The notes beneath the pieces are model-generated. The model searched no databases and had not been told where the DNA came from. It worked only from the letters and a program-made list of their open reading frames with translations. The translations under genes were made by a program, and so were the position numbers. Source: Wolbachia endosymbiont (group B) of Gerris lacustris (GTDB lineage Bacteria; Pseudomonadota; Alphaproteobacteria; Rickettsiales; Anaplasmataceae). From it: 64,000 nucleotides of DNA. Below, one piece after another: positions 18,766-28,255 of the stretch (its first letter is position 1; each line of letters opens with the position of its first letter). The stretch lies in the NCBI RefSeq assembly GCF_964028355.1, contig NZ_OZ034761.1:1240001-1304000 (forward strand). Direction: 5' to 3'.

Positions 18766-19928
18766 CACTTAAGCTTATCATAGAGCTTTGTAAACATTAT
18801 AGTAAAGGCACCGTTACCCATAACATTTGCTGAAGTTATTATTGGGTCAAACACTATATACAATGCTGTAATTAATGAAAGCATCTCTGGAGAGAATTTA
18901 AGATACTTCTCAAGAACAGGTAACATTACCATAATCCCTCCCGCTGGAACTGCAACAATAGCAAATTTAAATAACAGAAAGTAGAGAAGGAAAGTCACAT
19001 AGTCTGTTGCAGACAATGCACCACCAAAAGTCATTATCATTGATAGTATTATAATAAAAAAGCAATCACCTACTAAATGAAAGCTAGCAGTTATTGGCAC
19101 AACAGACGATGCTATATCAGGTTGCTTTACATTTTTTTTGCTTCCTTCAAGGCTAAGCGGCATGGCTACATTACTAGACATCGTGCTCATTGCAGCAATA
19201 AATGCTGGCACCATATTGCTTATACTGGTTATCCAGCTTGTGATCTTGAATGAATTAGCTGCTCCATACAAGAGGAAGATATAAAGGTAAGTTACAGACA
19301 TGATAATAATAAAAATTATTGAGTAATCTCTAAATATTGTAGATAGAACCTGATCATGTTGCATTTTTAAAGCGAACCCAAGTATAAATACTGGAATAAC
19401 TGGCGTCAAAAACGTTTTCAAAACAAACAAAATGAAATCTGACATTTTGTGCGAAAGTTCTTTGCTTTTTTTTGGCAGCAAAACAGATGCCATTAAGCTG
19501 GATGTAAATCCATAAGCAAGGGCATGAAAGTTAGAAAGCAGTGGTGGTAATTCAAATGACCACAAAGGGACAATTGTTTCTTCATACGTTATATCTTGTA
19601 TTGAATAAGTGTTTTGTGTGATGAAATGCCCAACAGAATAAGCTATTAAACTTGAAGCTAGATTCGACAAGAAAATCGTTATAATAAGTAACAATATAAA
19701 CTTTATAGCCGACTGCTTAAGATTGTTAACACTACTAAAGATTAATGCAAAAACAATAAAAGGCATTATAAATAGTAAGATCTCTTTTATACTAAGGCTT
19801 ATTGAATACAAGAAGGTTTTCACTTCCATTGGAACTAGATGACCAAAAAATATGACTGAAGTGATAACAGCAAGTAAGGTTAGTAGTTGTAGCATATTCT
19901 GATATAGCGATATTCTATGGACATACAT
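18765..19928 (-). CDS. Dicarboxylate/amino acid:cation symporter, GltP-like
   Basis: Members take up glutamate, aspartate or C4-dicarboxylates with sodium or protons. The 387 aa protein has eight or more hydrophobic segments. The family serine-rich hairpin region appears as [27 protein letters not shown], and a later segment reads [20 protein letters not shown]. An internal Met at residue 12 (19895) is an alternative start. A second member lies at 35266-36450; the two are only distantly similar. Its stop overlaps the tsaB start. The substrate is not decidable from sequence. Confidence 0.88.
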   Translation of the reverse strand: MYVHRISLYQNMLQLLTLLAVITSVIFFGHLVPMEVKTFLYSISLSIKEILLFIMPFIVFALIFSSVNNLKQSAIKFILLLIITIFLSNLASSLIAYSVGHFITQNTYSIQDITYEETIVPLWSFELPPLLSNFHALAYGFTSSLMASVLLPKKSKELSHKMSDFILFVLKTFLTPVIPVFILGFALKMQHDQVLSTIFRDYSIIFIIIMSVTYLYIFLLYGAANSFKITSWITSISNMVPAFIAAMSTMSSNVAMPLSLEGSKKNVKQPDIASSVVPITASFHLVGDCFFIIILSMIMTFGGALSATDYVTFLLYFLLFKFAIVAVPAGGIMVMLPVLEKYLKFSPEMLSLITALYIVFDPIITSANVMGNGAFTIMFTKLYDKLK

Positions 19929-20002
19929 ATGGTAAGTTAGTTGCTAAGTAAAGCAAAACTACCTAGAATATTTGCATTACCTTCTAGTACTTGAATGAGA
20001 TT

Positions 20003-21169
20003 TCAAATTACAATGTTTCCACAAAGTATATAATTAACATCCACACCTTTGGTCAAGTTCCATTCACGCTTTATTACATTATATTCCATACCAGCCATGT
20101 TTTGCAGTGTTACATTGTTCTCTCTTAGATGATTTGCAATTTCTGATGGCTTGAGAAATTTATTCCAATTATGTGTGCCTTTTGGCAGCCAGTTTAATAT
20201 GTACTCTGCGCCGACTATTGCAAGACAGAAGGATTTAATAGTTCTATTTATTGTCGATATAAAAATTAGCCCTTCTGGCTTCAACAGCTCTATTGCTTTT
20301 TTCATGAAAAACTCTAAATTATCGACATGTTCAACCACCTCCATCAACAAAACCACGTCATACTTCTTGTCATTGCTTAGCTCTTCAATGCTAGTGTGTG
20401 TGTATTCTATATTTAACCCTACTTTCTTCGCATGCGACTGTGCCACTTTTATGTTTTCCTCACATACATCTATTCCCGCAACGCTAATACCAATACGCGC
20501 CATTGACTCTGACAAAATGCCACCACCACACCCAACATCGAGCAATGATAGTTCTTTTAAATCGCATTTTTTTAATTCTTTTATTTTCTCAACAATGTAT
20601 GATACTCTCACAGGATTCATCATGTGCAATGGCTTGAATTTGCCATTCTCATTCCACCATTCACCTGCTATTTTAGCGAATTTTGATATTTCATCTTCGT
20701 TATAAGTTTTTGTGGTTTTTTTCTTGCTAATATTGCTAAGTTTATCAAGGCGTTCTTTATGTCTACTTTCTTTTGAAAATTCTGTTTCGAGGAATTGTTT
20801 GACTATGTCTTTTGCTAATCCACTCGCAGTAAACCCTGCACCAAGACAAAGTATATTCGCGTTGCCATGCTCGCGAGCTAATTTTGCGATCTCAACACTA
20901 TTACATAAAGCAGCGTAGATTCCTTCAAAACGATTTGCCACAGTACTCATGCCCAAACCTGTACCGCAGATTAATATCCCATAATTTGCTTTTTTATTTG
21001 TTATATCTTCTACAACTTCAACAGCATAGTCAGGGTAGTCTACACTCTTTTGCTCGGCAGTGCAGCCACGGTCTGTCACTGTATAACCTAAAGTTTCCAA
21101 GTAAGGCTTTATTTCTGATTTTAATTCATAACCGGCATGGTCCGAGGCAATCGATATTACATCTGACAT
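20003..21169 (-). CDS. RpiB-UbiG fusion protein
   Basis: One continuous 388 aa frame encodes two complete enzymes. Residues 1-145 are ribose-5-phosphate isomerase B (ISIASDHAGYELK, VDYPDYAVEV, GILICGTGLGMSTVANR, HGNANILCLGA). Residues 155-388 are the ubiquinone O-methyltransferase UbiG (ISKFAKIAGEWWNENGKFKP, LHMMNPVRV, SAM-binding LLDVGCGGGILSESMA, then LLMEVVEHV and LPKGTHNW). Only a short lysine/threonine-rich linker separates them and there is no internal stop. The first acts in the pentose phosphate pathway in the cytosol, the second in ubiquinone synthesis at the membrane, so the fusion joins unrelated pathways. The internal UbiG start lacks an obvious separate Met. Confidence 0.93.
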   Translation of the reverse strand: MSDVISIASDHAGYELKSEIKPYLETLGYTVTDRGCTAEQKSVDYPDYAVEVVEDITNKKANYGILICGTGLGMSTVANRFEGIYAALCNSVEIAKLAREHGNANILCLGAGFTASGLAKDIVKQFLETEFSKESRHKERLDKLSNISKKKTTKTYNEDEISKFAKIAGEWWNENGKFKPLHMMNPVRVSYIVEKIKELKKCDLKELSLLDVGCGGGILSESMARIGISVAGIDVCEENIKVAQSHAKKVGLNIEYTHTSIEELSNDKKYDVVLLMEVVEHVDNLEFFMKKAIELLKPEGLIFISTINRTIKSFCLAIVGAEYILNWLPKGTHNWNKFLKPSEIANHLRENNVTLQNMAGMEYNVIKREWNLTKGVDVNYILCGNIVI

Positions 21170-21314
21170 ATGAGAAATCGTAACTCAAGGATATTTATAT
21201 GGGTAATTTATTTTGAGCTTTTTGTCAAGCTCTCCTGATCTTTCTGAATAAATTTCGAGTCAGATATGCATAAATTCTATATAATTTTTATCCTACCACT
21301 ACTAATTCGGTAAA

Positions 21315-23057
21315 ATGGATCATATAGATATTATAAAGTCAAAATTATTGTTGTCCGACATAGTAGGAAAAAAAGTCAGGCTAATAAAAAGAGGAGATAG
21401 TTTTGTTGGACTCTGCCCATTTCATAACGAAAAAACTCCATCTTTTTCGGTCAGCAATATTAAGGGCTTATATTACTGTTTCGGCTGCTCAGCTCATGGT
21501 GATGCGTTTGAATTTATTTCACAAACTGAGGGCTTAAGTTTTAAGGAAGCGTTGGAAAAATTGGCATCTGTTGCAGGTGTTGAGTTACCCAAAAACCTCA
21601 GCGTTGCTAAAGAGAACAACAAACTGTTTTTAGCATTGAATTTAGCTGCAAATCGGTTTGCACAAAAAAATCAGGGCGTTGCAGATTATTTAAAGCAGCG
21701 CAAGATTTCACTCAAAATCATAGATAAATTTAGAATAGGTTATGCACCAAGCTCTGGTTTGAAAGAGTATTTAAACTCTTCAGGTATTGAAGACAAAATT
21801 TTAATTGATATTGGATTAGTAAACAAAAATTTTCATGATTATTTTTATGACCGGCTGATATTTCCTATATACAACATTGCAGGAAAAGTTATTGGCTTTG
21901 GTGGACGTGCGCTTAGTCCTGATCAACAACCAAAATATTTAAATAGCCCAGAGAGTCAGCTCTTTAAGAAAAGAGAAAATTTATATGGATTAAACTTTGC
22001 TTTGAGTGAAATACGCAAAAAACAGCATCTATTTGTTGTTGAAGGATATATGGATGTAATAGCACTACATCAAGCGGGAATTAGCAATACAGTTGCTCCG
22101 CTTGGTACCGCAATTTCTGCAGAGCAGATAAAAAATCTTTGGAAATTTGCTAAAGAAATTTCTATCTGTATGGATGGCGATAGTGCTGGACGTCATGCTG
22201 CTATTCGAATTGCAGAACTTGTTCTGCCGATACTGGAGCCTGGATACACATTGGAGTTCGTGACTTTGCCAAGCAACAAGGACCCATACGATATATGCAA
22301 TGAGCTAGAATATAAGACGGAAGATGTACTATCTGCTTTTAATCGCTCAACAGAACTGCACTCTGAATATTTATGGCATCACATAATCGATAGCAATTTG
22401 CAAAATTATGAAAAATTTGCCCCGGAAAAATATTCAATTCTTGAATACAAGTTCATGGAATATGTAAATGCTATCAGTAATAGCAGTATTAGAAGGTATT
22501 ATAGAGATTATTTTTACAATAAAGCTAATGAACTGAGAAGTAGCTTTAAAAAGCAAATTTTTAAAAATAGACCTAGAGAAACAAAAGAGGAGTATCTCTA
22601 CAACAAATCTCCAAAATTAATTGAAGCAGAGCAAAATCAAGCTATAATTCTGCGCATAGTAATAGAGTTTTCTGAATTTTTAAATCATCCTATATTTTTC
22701 GAGCAATTTTCCCATTTTGAGTTTACTCATATGGAGATGAAAAAATTACAACAGTGCATAATTAATATGGTAACTAGCGAGAGCAACTTTAATAAAGAAA
22801 TTCTGTTACAGGAGTCTAGTATTATAAAGTTTATACTTGAAAAAACCAATGTACTGAGTAGTCAATTAAACGAGAAGAGATCGGCAGAAAATGTCTGGAA
22901 TAACATAGTATTACGGAAAGAATTAAATGTATTACAAGAAGAAAAAATTAAAGCAAGGCTGGGCGGTAATTTTGACTTAGAGGAAAGGCTGATAGAACAA
23001 ATAAAGCAAATAGAGGATAGTATACAAGAAATGCAAATGGAATTTATTCAAAAGTAG
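21315..23057 (+). CDS. dnaG: DNA primase DnaG
   Basis: DnaG makes RNA primers for replication. The 580 aa protein has the N-terminal CHC2 zinc finger (Cys34, His37, Cys55, Cys58 in LCPFHNEKTPSF and YYCFGCSAHGD). The TOPRIM catalytic domain follows with VVEGYMDVIALHQAG and the metal-binding acidic motif CMDGDSAGRHAA. The C-terminal DnaB-binding part is poorly conserved and coiled coil at its end. The start ATG is the only one matching the family N-terminus. It stands alone, divergent from the RpiB-UbiG gene. Confidence 0.97.
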   Translation: MDHIDIIKSKLLLSDIVGKKVRLIKRGDSFVGLCPFHNEKTPSFSVSNIKGLYYCFGCSAHGDAFEFISQTEGLSFKEALEKLASVAGVELPKNLSVAKENNKLFLALNLAANRFAQKNQGVADYLKQRKISLKIIDKFRIGYAPSSGLKEYLNSSGIEDKILIDIGLVNKNFHDYFYDRLIFPIYNIAGKVIGFGGRALSPDQQPKYLNSPESQLFKKRENLYGLNFALSEIRKKQHLFVVEGYMDVIALHQAGISNTVAPLGTAISAEQIKNLWKFAKEISICMDGDSAGRHAAIRIAELVLPILEPGYTLEFVTLPSNKDPYDICNELEYKTEDVLSAFNRSTELHSEYLWHHIIDSNLQNYEKFAPEKYSILEYKFMEYVNAISNSSIRRYYRDYFYNKANELRSSFKKQIFKNRPRETKEEYLYNKSPKLIEAEQNQAIILRIVIEFSEFLNHPIFFEQFSHFEFTHMEMKKLQQCIINMVTSESNFNKEILLQESSIIKFILEKTNVLSSQLNEKRSAENVWNNIVLRKELNVLQEEKIKARLGGNFDLEERLIEQIKQIEDSIQEMQMEFIQK

Positions 23058-23155
23058 ATGGCTTAAGATGTTCAAAATTATTAGAAAAACACTGTATTAG
23101 TAGTTGCTTAAAATAGCTTATTCTAGTATATTTTCAATTTATTTAATTACGACAA

Positions 23156-24460
23156 GTGTTTGCATTTCTTCCTCTCATTATTTTTTTAGCCTTATATCTT
23201 GGTAGTGGTATTTATTTTTCTTTTTTTGGGTTTGACAATCCTCTTCATCAAATTTCACCGTTAGTTTGCTTATTACCAGCATTATTTTTTGCTGTCCTAT
23301 TCAATAAAAACAAAATTCAGCATAGCGTTGATACTCTTATAAAAGGTATGGGTAATAAAACTACTCTTACCGTGTGTTTGATTTTTCTCCTTGCTGGTGC
23401 ATTTTCTACTGTTACTCAATCGCTTGGTAGTATAAATGTGATTGCTAGCTTAACTATTTGCTTTCTTCCAGCACAATTATTACTTCCTGGAATGTTTTTA
23501 ATTTCTGCGTTTATTGCAAGTGCAATAGGCACATCAATCGGAGTTATTGCACTTATAACACCAATAGCTGTGAATCTAGCACAAAATGGAGCTTTTGATT
23601 GTGCAGTGGGCGTTGGAGCTGTGATAGGTGGGTCTATGTTTGGCAGCAACCTTTCAATGATATCTGACACTACTATTGCTGCTACTTCTTCACAAGGAGC
23701 TTCAGTAAAGGATAAACTAAAACTAACCCTAAAGACAGGATCTGTTACAGGTCTTATAATACTTACTTATCTAGTAATGATTTCAAATAGCACAGAAGTT
23801 GTTTCTCTCTCAAGTCTGAATTATTTATCCATAGTCAAAATTATCCCTTATATATCTTTAATAATTATGGGTTTATTTGAAATAAACACACTGGTAACAT
23901 TAGCTGTTAATATGGTTGTTGCTGGAATATTAGGAATAGCTTTTTTTGATTATTCTATTATTGATTATTCTCATGACATATGTAGGGGTTTTAATAAGAT
24001 GAATGAAGTAATGATATTTATTCTTTTCAGTAGTGGATTAAGCCACTTAATGTACGAATACAGTCAGAAAAAGATAGATAAATTCACGGATGAGGTGAAT
24101 CTCACAAGAAGTCAAGCTGAACTTATGATTGCAGGAATATCATCTATGTTTACTATTTTGGTTTCCAGCAATATTGTTGCTATTTTATTAACTAGTAATA
24201 TTGCAAAAAGACTTGCACAAAGATATAACATTGCACCACACCGTAGTGCATATTTATTAGAGATATTTACTGCGATCACAAAAAGTGTCTTACCTTATGG
24301 TTCTCAAATATTGCTAGCAAGCAGCATTGCCTCTCTTTCACCTATTGCTGTACTAACAAAAGTATATTATTGTTTTGTTTTTGCAGCAGTTGCAATAAGT
24401 GAAATAGTTATTAATGGCAGACGTCGTGCGGTTTTAGCTTCTCAATTACCACAAATATAA
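23156..24460 (+). CDS. Na+/H+ antiporter, NhaC-like
   Basis: This 434 aa integral membrane protein has about ten to twelve spans. It resembles the NhaC/Na_H_antiporter family: the segment ASAIGTSIGVIALITPIAVNLA followed by GAVIGGSMFGSNLSMISDTTIAATSSQGA is the typical signature with polar residues in the transport path. The frame begins with GTG at 23156; no in-frame ATG exists near it, so GTG is the chosen start. It probably exchanges sodium for protons to hold pH inside the host vacuole (inference). Confidence 0.85.
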   Translation: MFAFLPLIIFLALYLGSGIYFSFFGFDNPLHQISPLVCLLPALFFAVLFNKNKIQHSVDTLIKGMGNKTTLTVCLIFLLAGAFSTVTQSLGSINVIASLTICFLPAQLLLPGMFLISAFIASAIGTSIGVIALITPIAVNLAQNGAFDCAVGVGAVIGGSMFGSNLSMISDTTIAATSSQGASVKDKLKLTLKTGSVTGLIILTYLVMISNSTEVVSLSSLNYLSIVKIIPYISLIIMGLFEINTLVTLAVNMVVAGILGIAFFDYSIIDYSHDICRGFNKMNEVMIFILFSSGLSHLMYEYSQKKIDKFTDEVNLTRSQAELMIAGISSMFTILVSSNIVAILLTSNIAKRLAQRYNIAPHRSAYLLEIFTAITKSVLPYGSQILLASSIASLSPIAVLTKVYYCFVFAAVAISEIVINGRRRAVLASQLPQI

Positions 24461-24617
24461 CACAACTCTTTCTGTAGCTTTGTGTAAGTTATGCTAACTG
24501 ATTATGCTGTAAAGTTGAGTCACATTCATATACAAATTAGTCTGTTGTTGGAATAATTCTAAACCTTCATTTTCACAACCTATTTTTCTACAAATTTTCA
24601 CTCAATTTATTAATAAA

Positions 24618-24646
24618 TTGACAATTATTACAATATTTGCTAAAAT
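24618..24646 (+). promoter_or_regulatory. Sigma-70 promoter candidate for DnaJ-ankyrin gene
   Basis: TTGACA (24618-24623) and TAAAAT (24641-24646) with 17 bp spacing lie about 80 bp upstream of the start at 24727. The rest of the 24461-24714 gap shows nothing else. Confidence 0.55.
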
Positions 24647-24726
24647 GTTTATATAGCACCAGTTCTTTCATAAAGACGTAGTATTGCTAATGTTATAAAA
24701 AATGTATCAAAATAGTGGAGAAACAA

Positions 24727-25885
24727 ATGCCTGATTATTATGAAATATTAGGAGTAAAAAGAGATGCTACTTCAGATGAGATAAAAAAAGCATATCGAAA
24801 ATTGGCACTTGAATTTCATCCAGATAAATTGATTGACGAAGGGAGAGAGTTAGATGAGCTAAAAGCAAAAAAGAAGGACGGAAAGCTACTATTACAGTCG
24901 GAAGAAGATCAACAAGATCAACTTGAAGAGAAATTAACAAAATTCAAGGAAATATCAGTAGCATACGAAATTTTATCTGACCAAATAAACAAAGCTCGGT
25001 ACGATAGGGGAGAGGATTTTAGTCAACAAACTTGTAAGAGAGAGTCGTCATGGGAAAAAAATGAGAAAGTTTTATGAAGAAGTAGATAAATTAAGAAAAG
25101 AAATGCATAAGGTAAAAAAAGATACACTTAAATCCGATGCACGAACGAATCAAATAAAAAGTTTTGACAAAATATATGATATATTTTCTCAGAAATATCA
25201 AGAATTAAACGAAGAGCAAGCAGAAAAACTACACAAGAGCATTGAACAAAAAAGCGAGATAGGCAAAGCTAAAGAGACTGAAGAATTAACCGAAGGATTC
25301 AAAGAGTTTACAAAAGTAGAACCCGAATGTGAATATATATACACTATTCTGAACTTGTTGGAAAAGATCAAGTCAGGTGAATTTGAAGAGTGCTCTTCTA
25401 TAATAAGGGAAGTTACAATTGCTGCTGATGACATTACATCTCTAGTGCAAATTGCTATTGCGTACGATCATATAGAAATTTTCGAGCTCTTTGAAGGAAG
25501 GATAGAAATATCACCAAATGACATCTTAAGCTATGCTTATGAATACCAATCTGAAAAGTTTTTGGATTATTTTTTTAATAAGTACTTAGATAGATTAGAT
25601 ATCAACTATACAGATAAAGAAGGAAATACAGCTTTACATCATACATTAAAATGGTTGTGTTTAGATGAACCGAAATACCAAGGTTTTGTTGAGTCACTTC
25701 TTAGTAAAGGTGCAGGGCTTGATGTTAAAAATAAAAAAGATAAAACTCCGTTTGATCTCTTACTTAACTATGTTCAAGAATATCTTATAACTAAAAGAAT
25801 AGAAAGATTAAATTATGTTGTGGAGTTGCTTATACCAACTCTCATTATTAATGAACCAAATAAGAAGCATTGCAGAGTTGTTTAA
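24727..25885 (+). pseudogene. DnaJ-ankyrin gene, frameshifted and cut by IS630
   Basis: Two overlapping frames form one former gene. The first (24727-25077) is a J domain of usual type ([24 protein letters not shown] motif, then [16 protein letters not shown]). The second (25061-25885) continues with a coiled coil (EEVDKLRKEMHKVKKD) and ankyrin repeats (NYTDKEGNTALHHTLKW, LLSKGAGLDVKNKKDKTPFDLLL). The frames meet at seven A (25055-25061); six A would join them as [14 protein letters not shown]. The ATG at 25061 might alternatively allow separate translation. The last 16 codons (from 25835) are IS630 sequence, so the natural 3' end is lost. The start at 24727 has gtggag upstream. Confidence 0.75.
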
Positions 25886-26423
25886 CCGTGGAAGGGGAAA
25901 TAGAGGTAATAAATTTACACAAAGCGCTCTCAAGCAGAACAATTGTATCGTAGATTTTATTGCGCAAAATGTTCTGTTTTATATATAACCAAAACCTCTC
26001 AACAGGATTGAGGTCAGGTGAGTATGGTGGTAGGTATATAATTTCGATATTTTTAGGTATCTTTAAACTTTTTGACTTATGCCAACTAGCGCAATCCATC
26101 ACGAGAAAAGCCTTTCGTATTCCTAAATATTGCGACATCTGTTCAAGGAATATATTTATACAAGCAGTGTTGACGTTTGGTGCAAATAAGCTAAAATTCT
26201 CTCCATTTCTGGGATTAACTGCACTATAGAGATAAAAATTTTCCCTACCTAATTTTACCTTAACCTGTGTCCTACTGCCTTTTTTAAACCACCCATGTCC
26301 AACTTTTGAATGTGTACCAAACCGTGATTCATCGAAGAAAAATAGCTCTTTTTCAGAATGCATGACAATAGTTTCATTGAGGTTTTTTTTTAAACTCCTC
26401 TTGCTTATTTTTATCCTGTCCAC
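25848..26423 (-). CDS. IS630 transposase, catalytic part (orfB), copy 1
   Basis: This 191 aa frame has the DDE residues in FFFDESRFGTH (Asp31), FLVMDCASWHK (Asp110) and YSPDLNPVERFW (Glu142). It overlaps orfA in another frame; the fused protein requires a shift at a run of nine A (T9 on the plus strand near 26383-26391). This copy has one visible substitution compared with the other two (TSISPST instead of TSLSPST). Confidence 0.9.
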   Translation of the reverse strand: MDRIKISKRSLKKNLNETIVMHSEKELFFFDESRFGTHSKVGHGWFKKGSRTQVKVKLGRENFYLYSAVNPRNGENFSLFAPNVNTACINIFLEQMSQYLGIRKAFLVMDCASWHKSKSLKIPKNIEIIYLPPYSPDLNPVERFWLYIKQNILRNKIYDTIVLLESALCKFITSISPSTVKQLCNASYLVH

Positions 26424-26853
26424 TATGAACTGGTCTTGGTGTGATATATGAGAATTTCATTCTTTGCATATTACGATGTATTGTGGATTTGCTGATATTC
26501 AAACCAAATCTTTCTTGGATTCTTATTCTCATTTCTCTAATAGTAATATTGGGGTTTTCCTCTATCCACACCTCAATTTGTTCAAGTTGACTTTGGTTCA
26601 ATATAGTTTTTCTACGGCGTTGAGGTGGAGAAAATAATTTTTCTTCTCTTCCAAATTTTATGTGCTTTATCCATGTAGTAATTGCCTTTCTCGAAATGCA
26701 ACATATTTTTGCTACAGCTGTTATACTGTGCTTTTTTGCTGCAATTACAGCATTTAGTTTTTTTGCAACATACGCATTATTTCTTACTTTCTTCAACATC
26801 TCTTTTGCTGATTCCACCACTTTTTCATCCAATAATTTTGATCTTAATGCCAT
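26374..26853 (-). CDS. IS630 transposase, DNA-binding part (orfA), copy 1
   Basis: This 159 aa frame begins MALRSKLLDEKVVESAKEML and contains two helix-turn-helix regions (ITAVAKICCISRKAITTWIK and the later winged helix NITIREMRIRIQERFGLNISKSTIHRNMQ). It supplies terminal-repeat binding for the transposase and reaches the A9 run where it must shift into orfB. The last residues after KKKPQ are the unshifted ending. Confidence 0.88.
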   Translation of the reverse strand: MALRSKLLDEKVVESAKEMLKKVRNNAYVAKKLNAVIAAKKHSITAVAKICCISRKAITTWIKHIKFGREEKLFSPPQRRRKTILNQSQLEQIEVWIEENPNITIREMRIRIQERFGLNISKSTIHRNMQRMKFSYITPRPVHSGQDKNKQEEFKKKPQ

Positions 26854-26935
26854 CTAAACCTCGCTATTTTACTTACTCCAGTATGGCTTTTTTTCCATTA
26901 TTGTCTATTCGTTGCTTGTATAGCGGGAATTGGTA

Positions 26936-27949
26936 TAACACCAAGAGATAGGGAGGGAAGCTTTGAACCACAAATAGTCAAAAAAAGGCAAACAAGCCTA
27001 CATCCAGAACTTGAAGCAAAGGTCTTAAGCACATATGCCAGTGGCATGGGATACAGAGATATAGCTTCACATGTTGAGGAAATATATGACCACAAAATAT
27101 CAGCAGCAGAGATATCTAGTATTACCGATAAACTGCTACCAGTAATCAATGAATGGCGCAGCCGCCCACTGCAATCAGTGTATCCAATAGTATTTATGGA
27201 TGGCATGTTTTTTAAGGTCAAGGAGGACGGACATTGCATAAGTAAATGTATGTATAATATATTGGGCATAAATCAAAATGGCAGAAAAGAAGTATTAGGT
27301 TTTTATTTGGCTGAAAGTGAAGGAGCTAACTTCTGGTTGGGAGTACTAAATGACCTCAAAGAAAGAGGAGTAGAAGATATTCTAATTGCCTGTATTGATG
27401 GGCTAAAAAGCTTTCCTACCGCTATAAATAGTGTATTTCCTAAAGCAGAAGTACAGCTATGCATAGTGCATCAGATAAGGAATTCACTGAAGTATGTATC
27501 TAGCAAAGATGTAAAAGTTTTCATAAATGATTTGAAAAAAATATATCGTGCTTCAAGTAAAGAGATTGCTGAGAATTATTTGCTTGAGCTGGAAGAAAAA
27601 TGGAGTGAAAAATATCCCTTGGTTACAAAATCATGGCAAAACAATTGGGAAAATTTGTCTGGTTATTTTAAGTATTCTGGACCAGTTAGGAAGCTGATTT
27701 ACACCACCAATCCAATTGAGGGATTGCATAGACAAATTAGGAAATTTACTAAAACTAAGGGCTCATTTACTAATACAAATGCCTTGTACAAACAGGTATA
27801 TTGTGCTATAAAAAAGGTAGAGCAAAAGTGGACTACAGCTTTGCCTAATTGGGCATTAACTATGTCTCAGCTTGACATTTTCTTTCCCAACAGACTGAAA
27901 ATTGAGTTGAACTAAAAATGCGGCTTGACACAGTTTATTTAACACTCCC
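26936..27949 (+). pseudogene. IS256 transposase, 5'-truncated copy
   Basis: From 26936 the sequence matches the intact IS256 copy from within its codon 86 on, through the stop codon (27913-27915) and the right terminal repeat (to 27949). The first 85 codons and the left end are missing, replaced by IS630 copy 1. The remaining frame carries the full DDE set (VFMDGMFFK, ACIDGLKSF, NPIEGLHRQ). It is nearly identical to the intact copy, so the truncation is recent. The truncated protein is unlikely to be functional. Confidence 0.92.
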
Positions 27950-28255
27950 GCTTCTAATTTTCATAGCATGCACATATCTAGGTGACAATTAAACTGCCGT
28001 CATCAGTATAATTGCTATATTCATAACTTTTTCTTGCATTTTGCCAATCCTGAGAAACTTGTGGCTAGTCAATCTCGCTATTAGTATTAGATACATTTAC
28101 TCCTTTTAATAACGATTAGAGTTACCTTATAACAAGAAAAAATTTAAAAATCTATAATCATAAGTGTCCGCATAAAGAGTTGCTCCTTATATGTTAATCA
28201 TTTTTACATAATTATCCAGTATACTTATTTTAGTATAAGCTTTTATATAGTAGGT
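27950..28255. other. Intergenic stretch, nothing recognised
   Basis: AT-rich sequence between the IS256 right end and the coiled-coil gene. No repeat, RNA or gene is evident. A promoter for the next gene is probable in 28190-28250 (tatactta and tagtataagc type boxes), but not decisive. Confidence 0.4.

Larger units (their letters stand above)
25835..26933 (-). mobile_element. IS630-family element, copy 1
   Basis: This is a 1099-bp element starting CCAACTCTCATTATTAATG on the plus strand and ending GCGGGAATTGG, flanked by TA on both sides as expected of the IS630/Tc1 group. It is nearly identical to copies at 33331-34429 and 52413-53511, which have the same length. It separates the truncated DnaJ-ankyrin gene from a 5'-truncated IS256 copy. 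The missing IS256 front part is not on its other side, which points to a recombination between IS630 copies. Confidence 0.9.

Noticed and set aside
27046..27915. Intact 289-codon transposase with its own ATG
   Set aside because: The ATG is internal; the sequence matches codons 122-410 of the complete IS256 transposase and the front of the element is missing.
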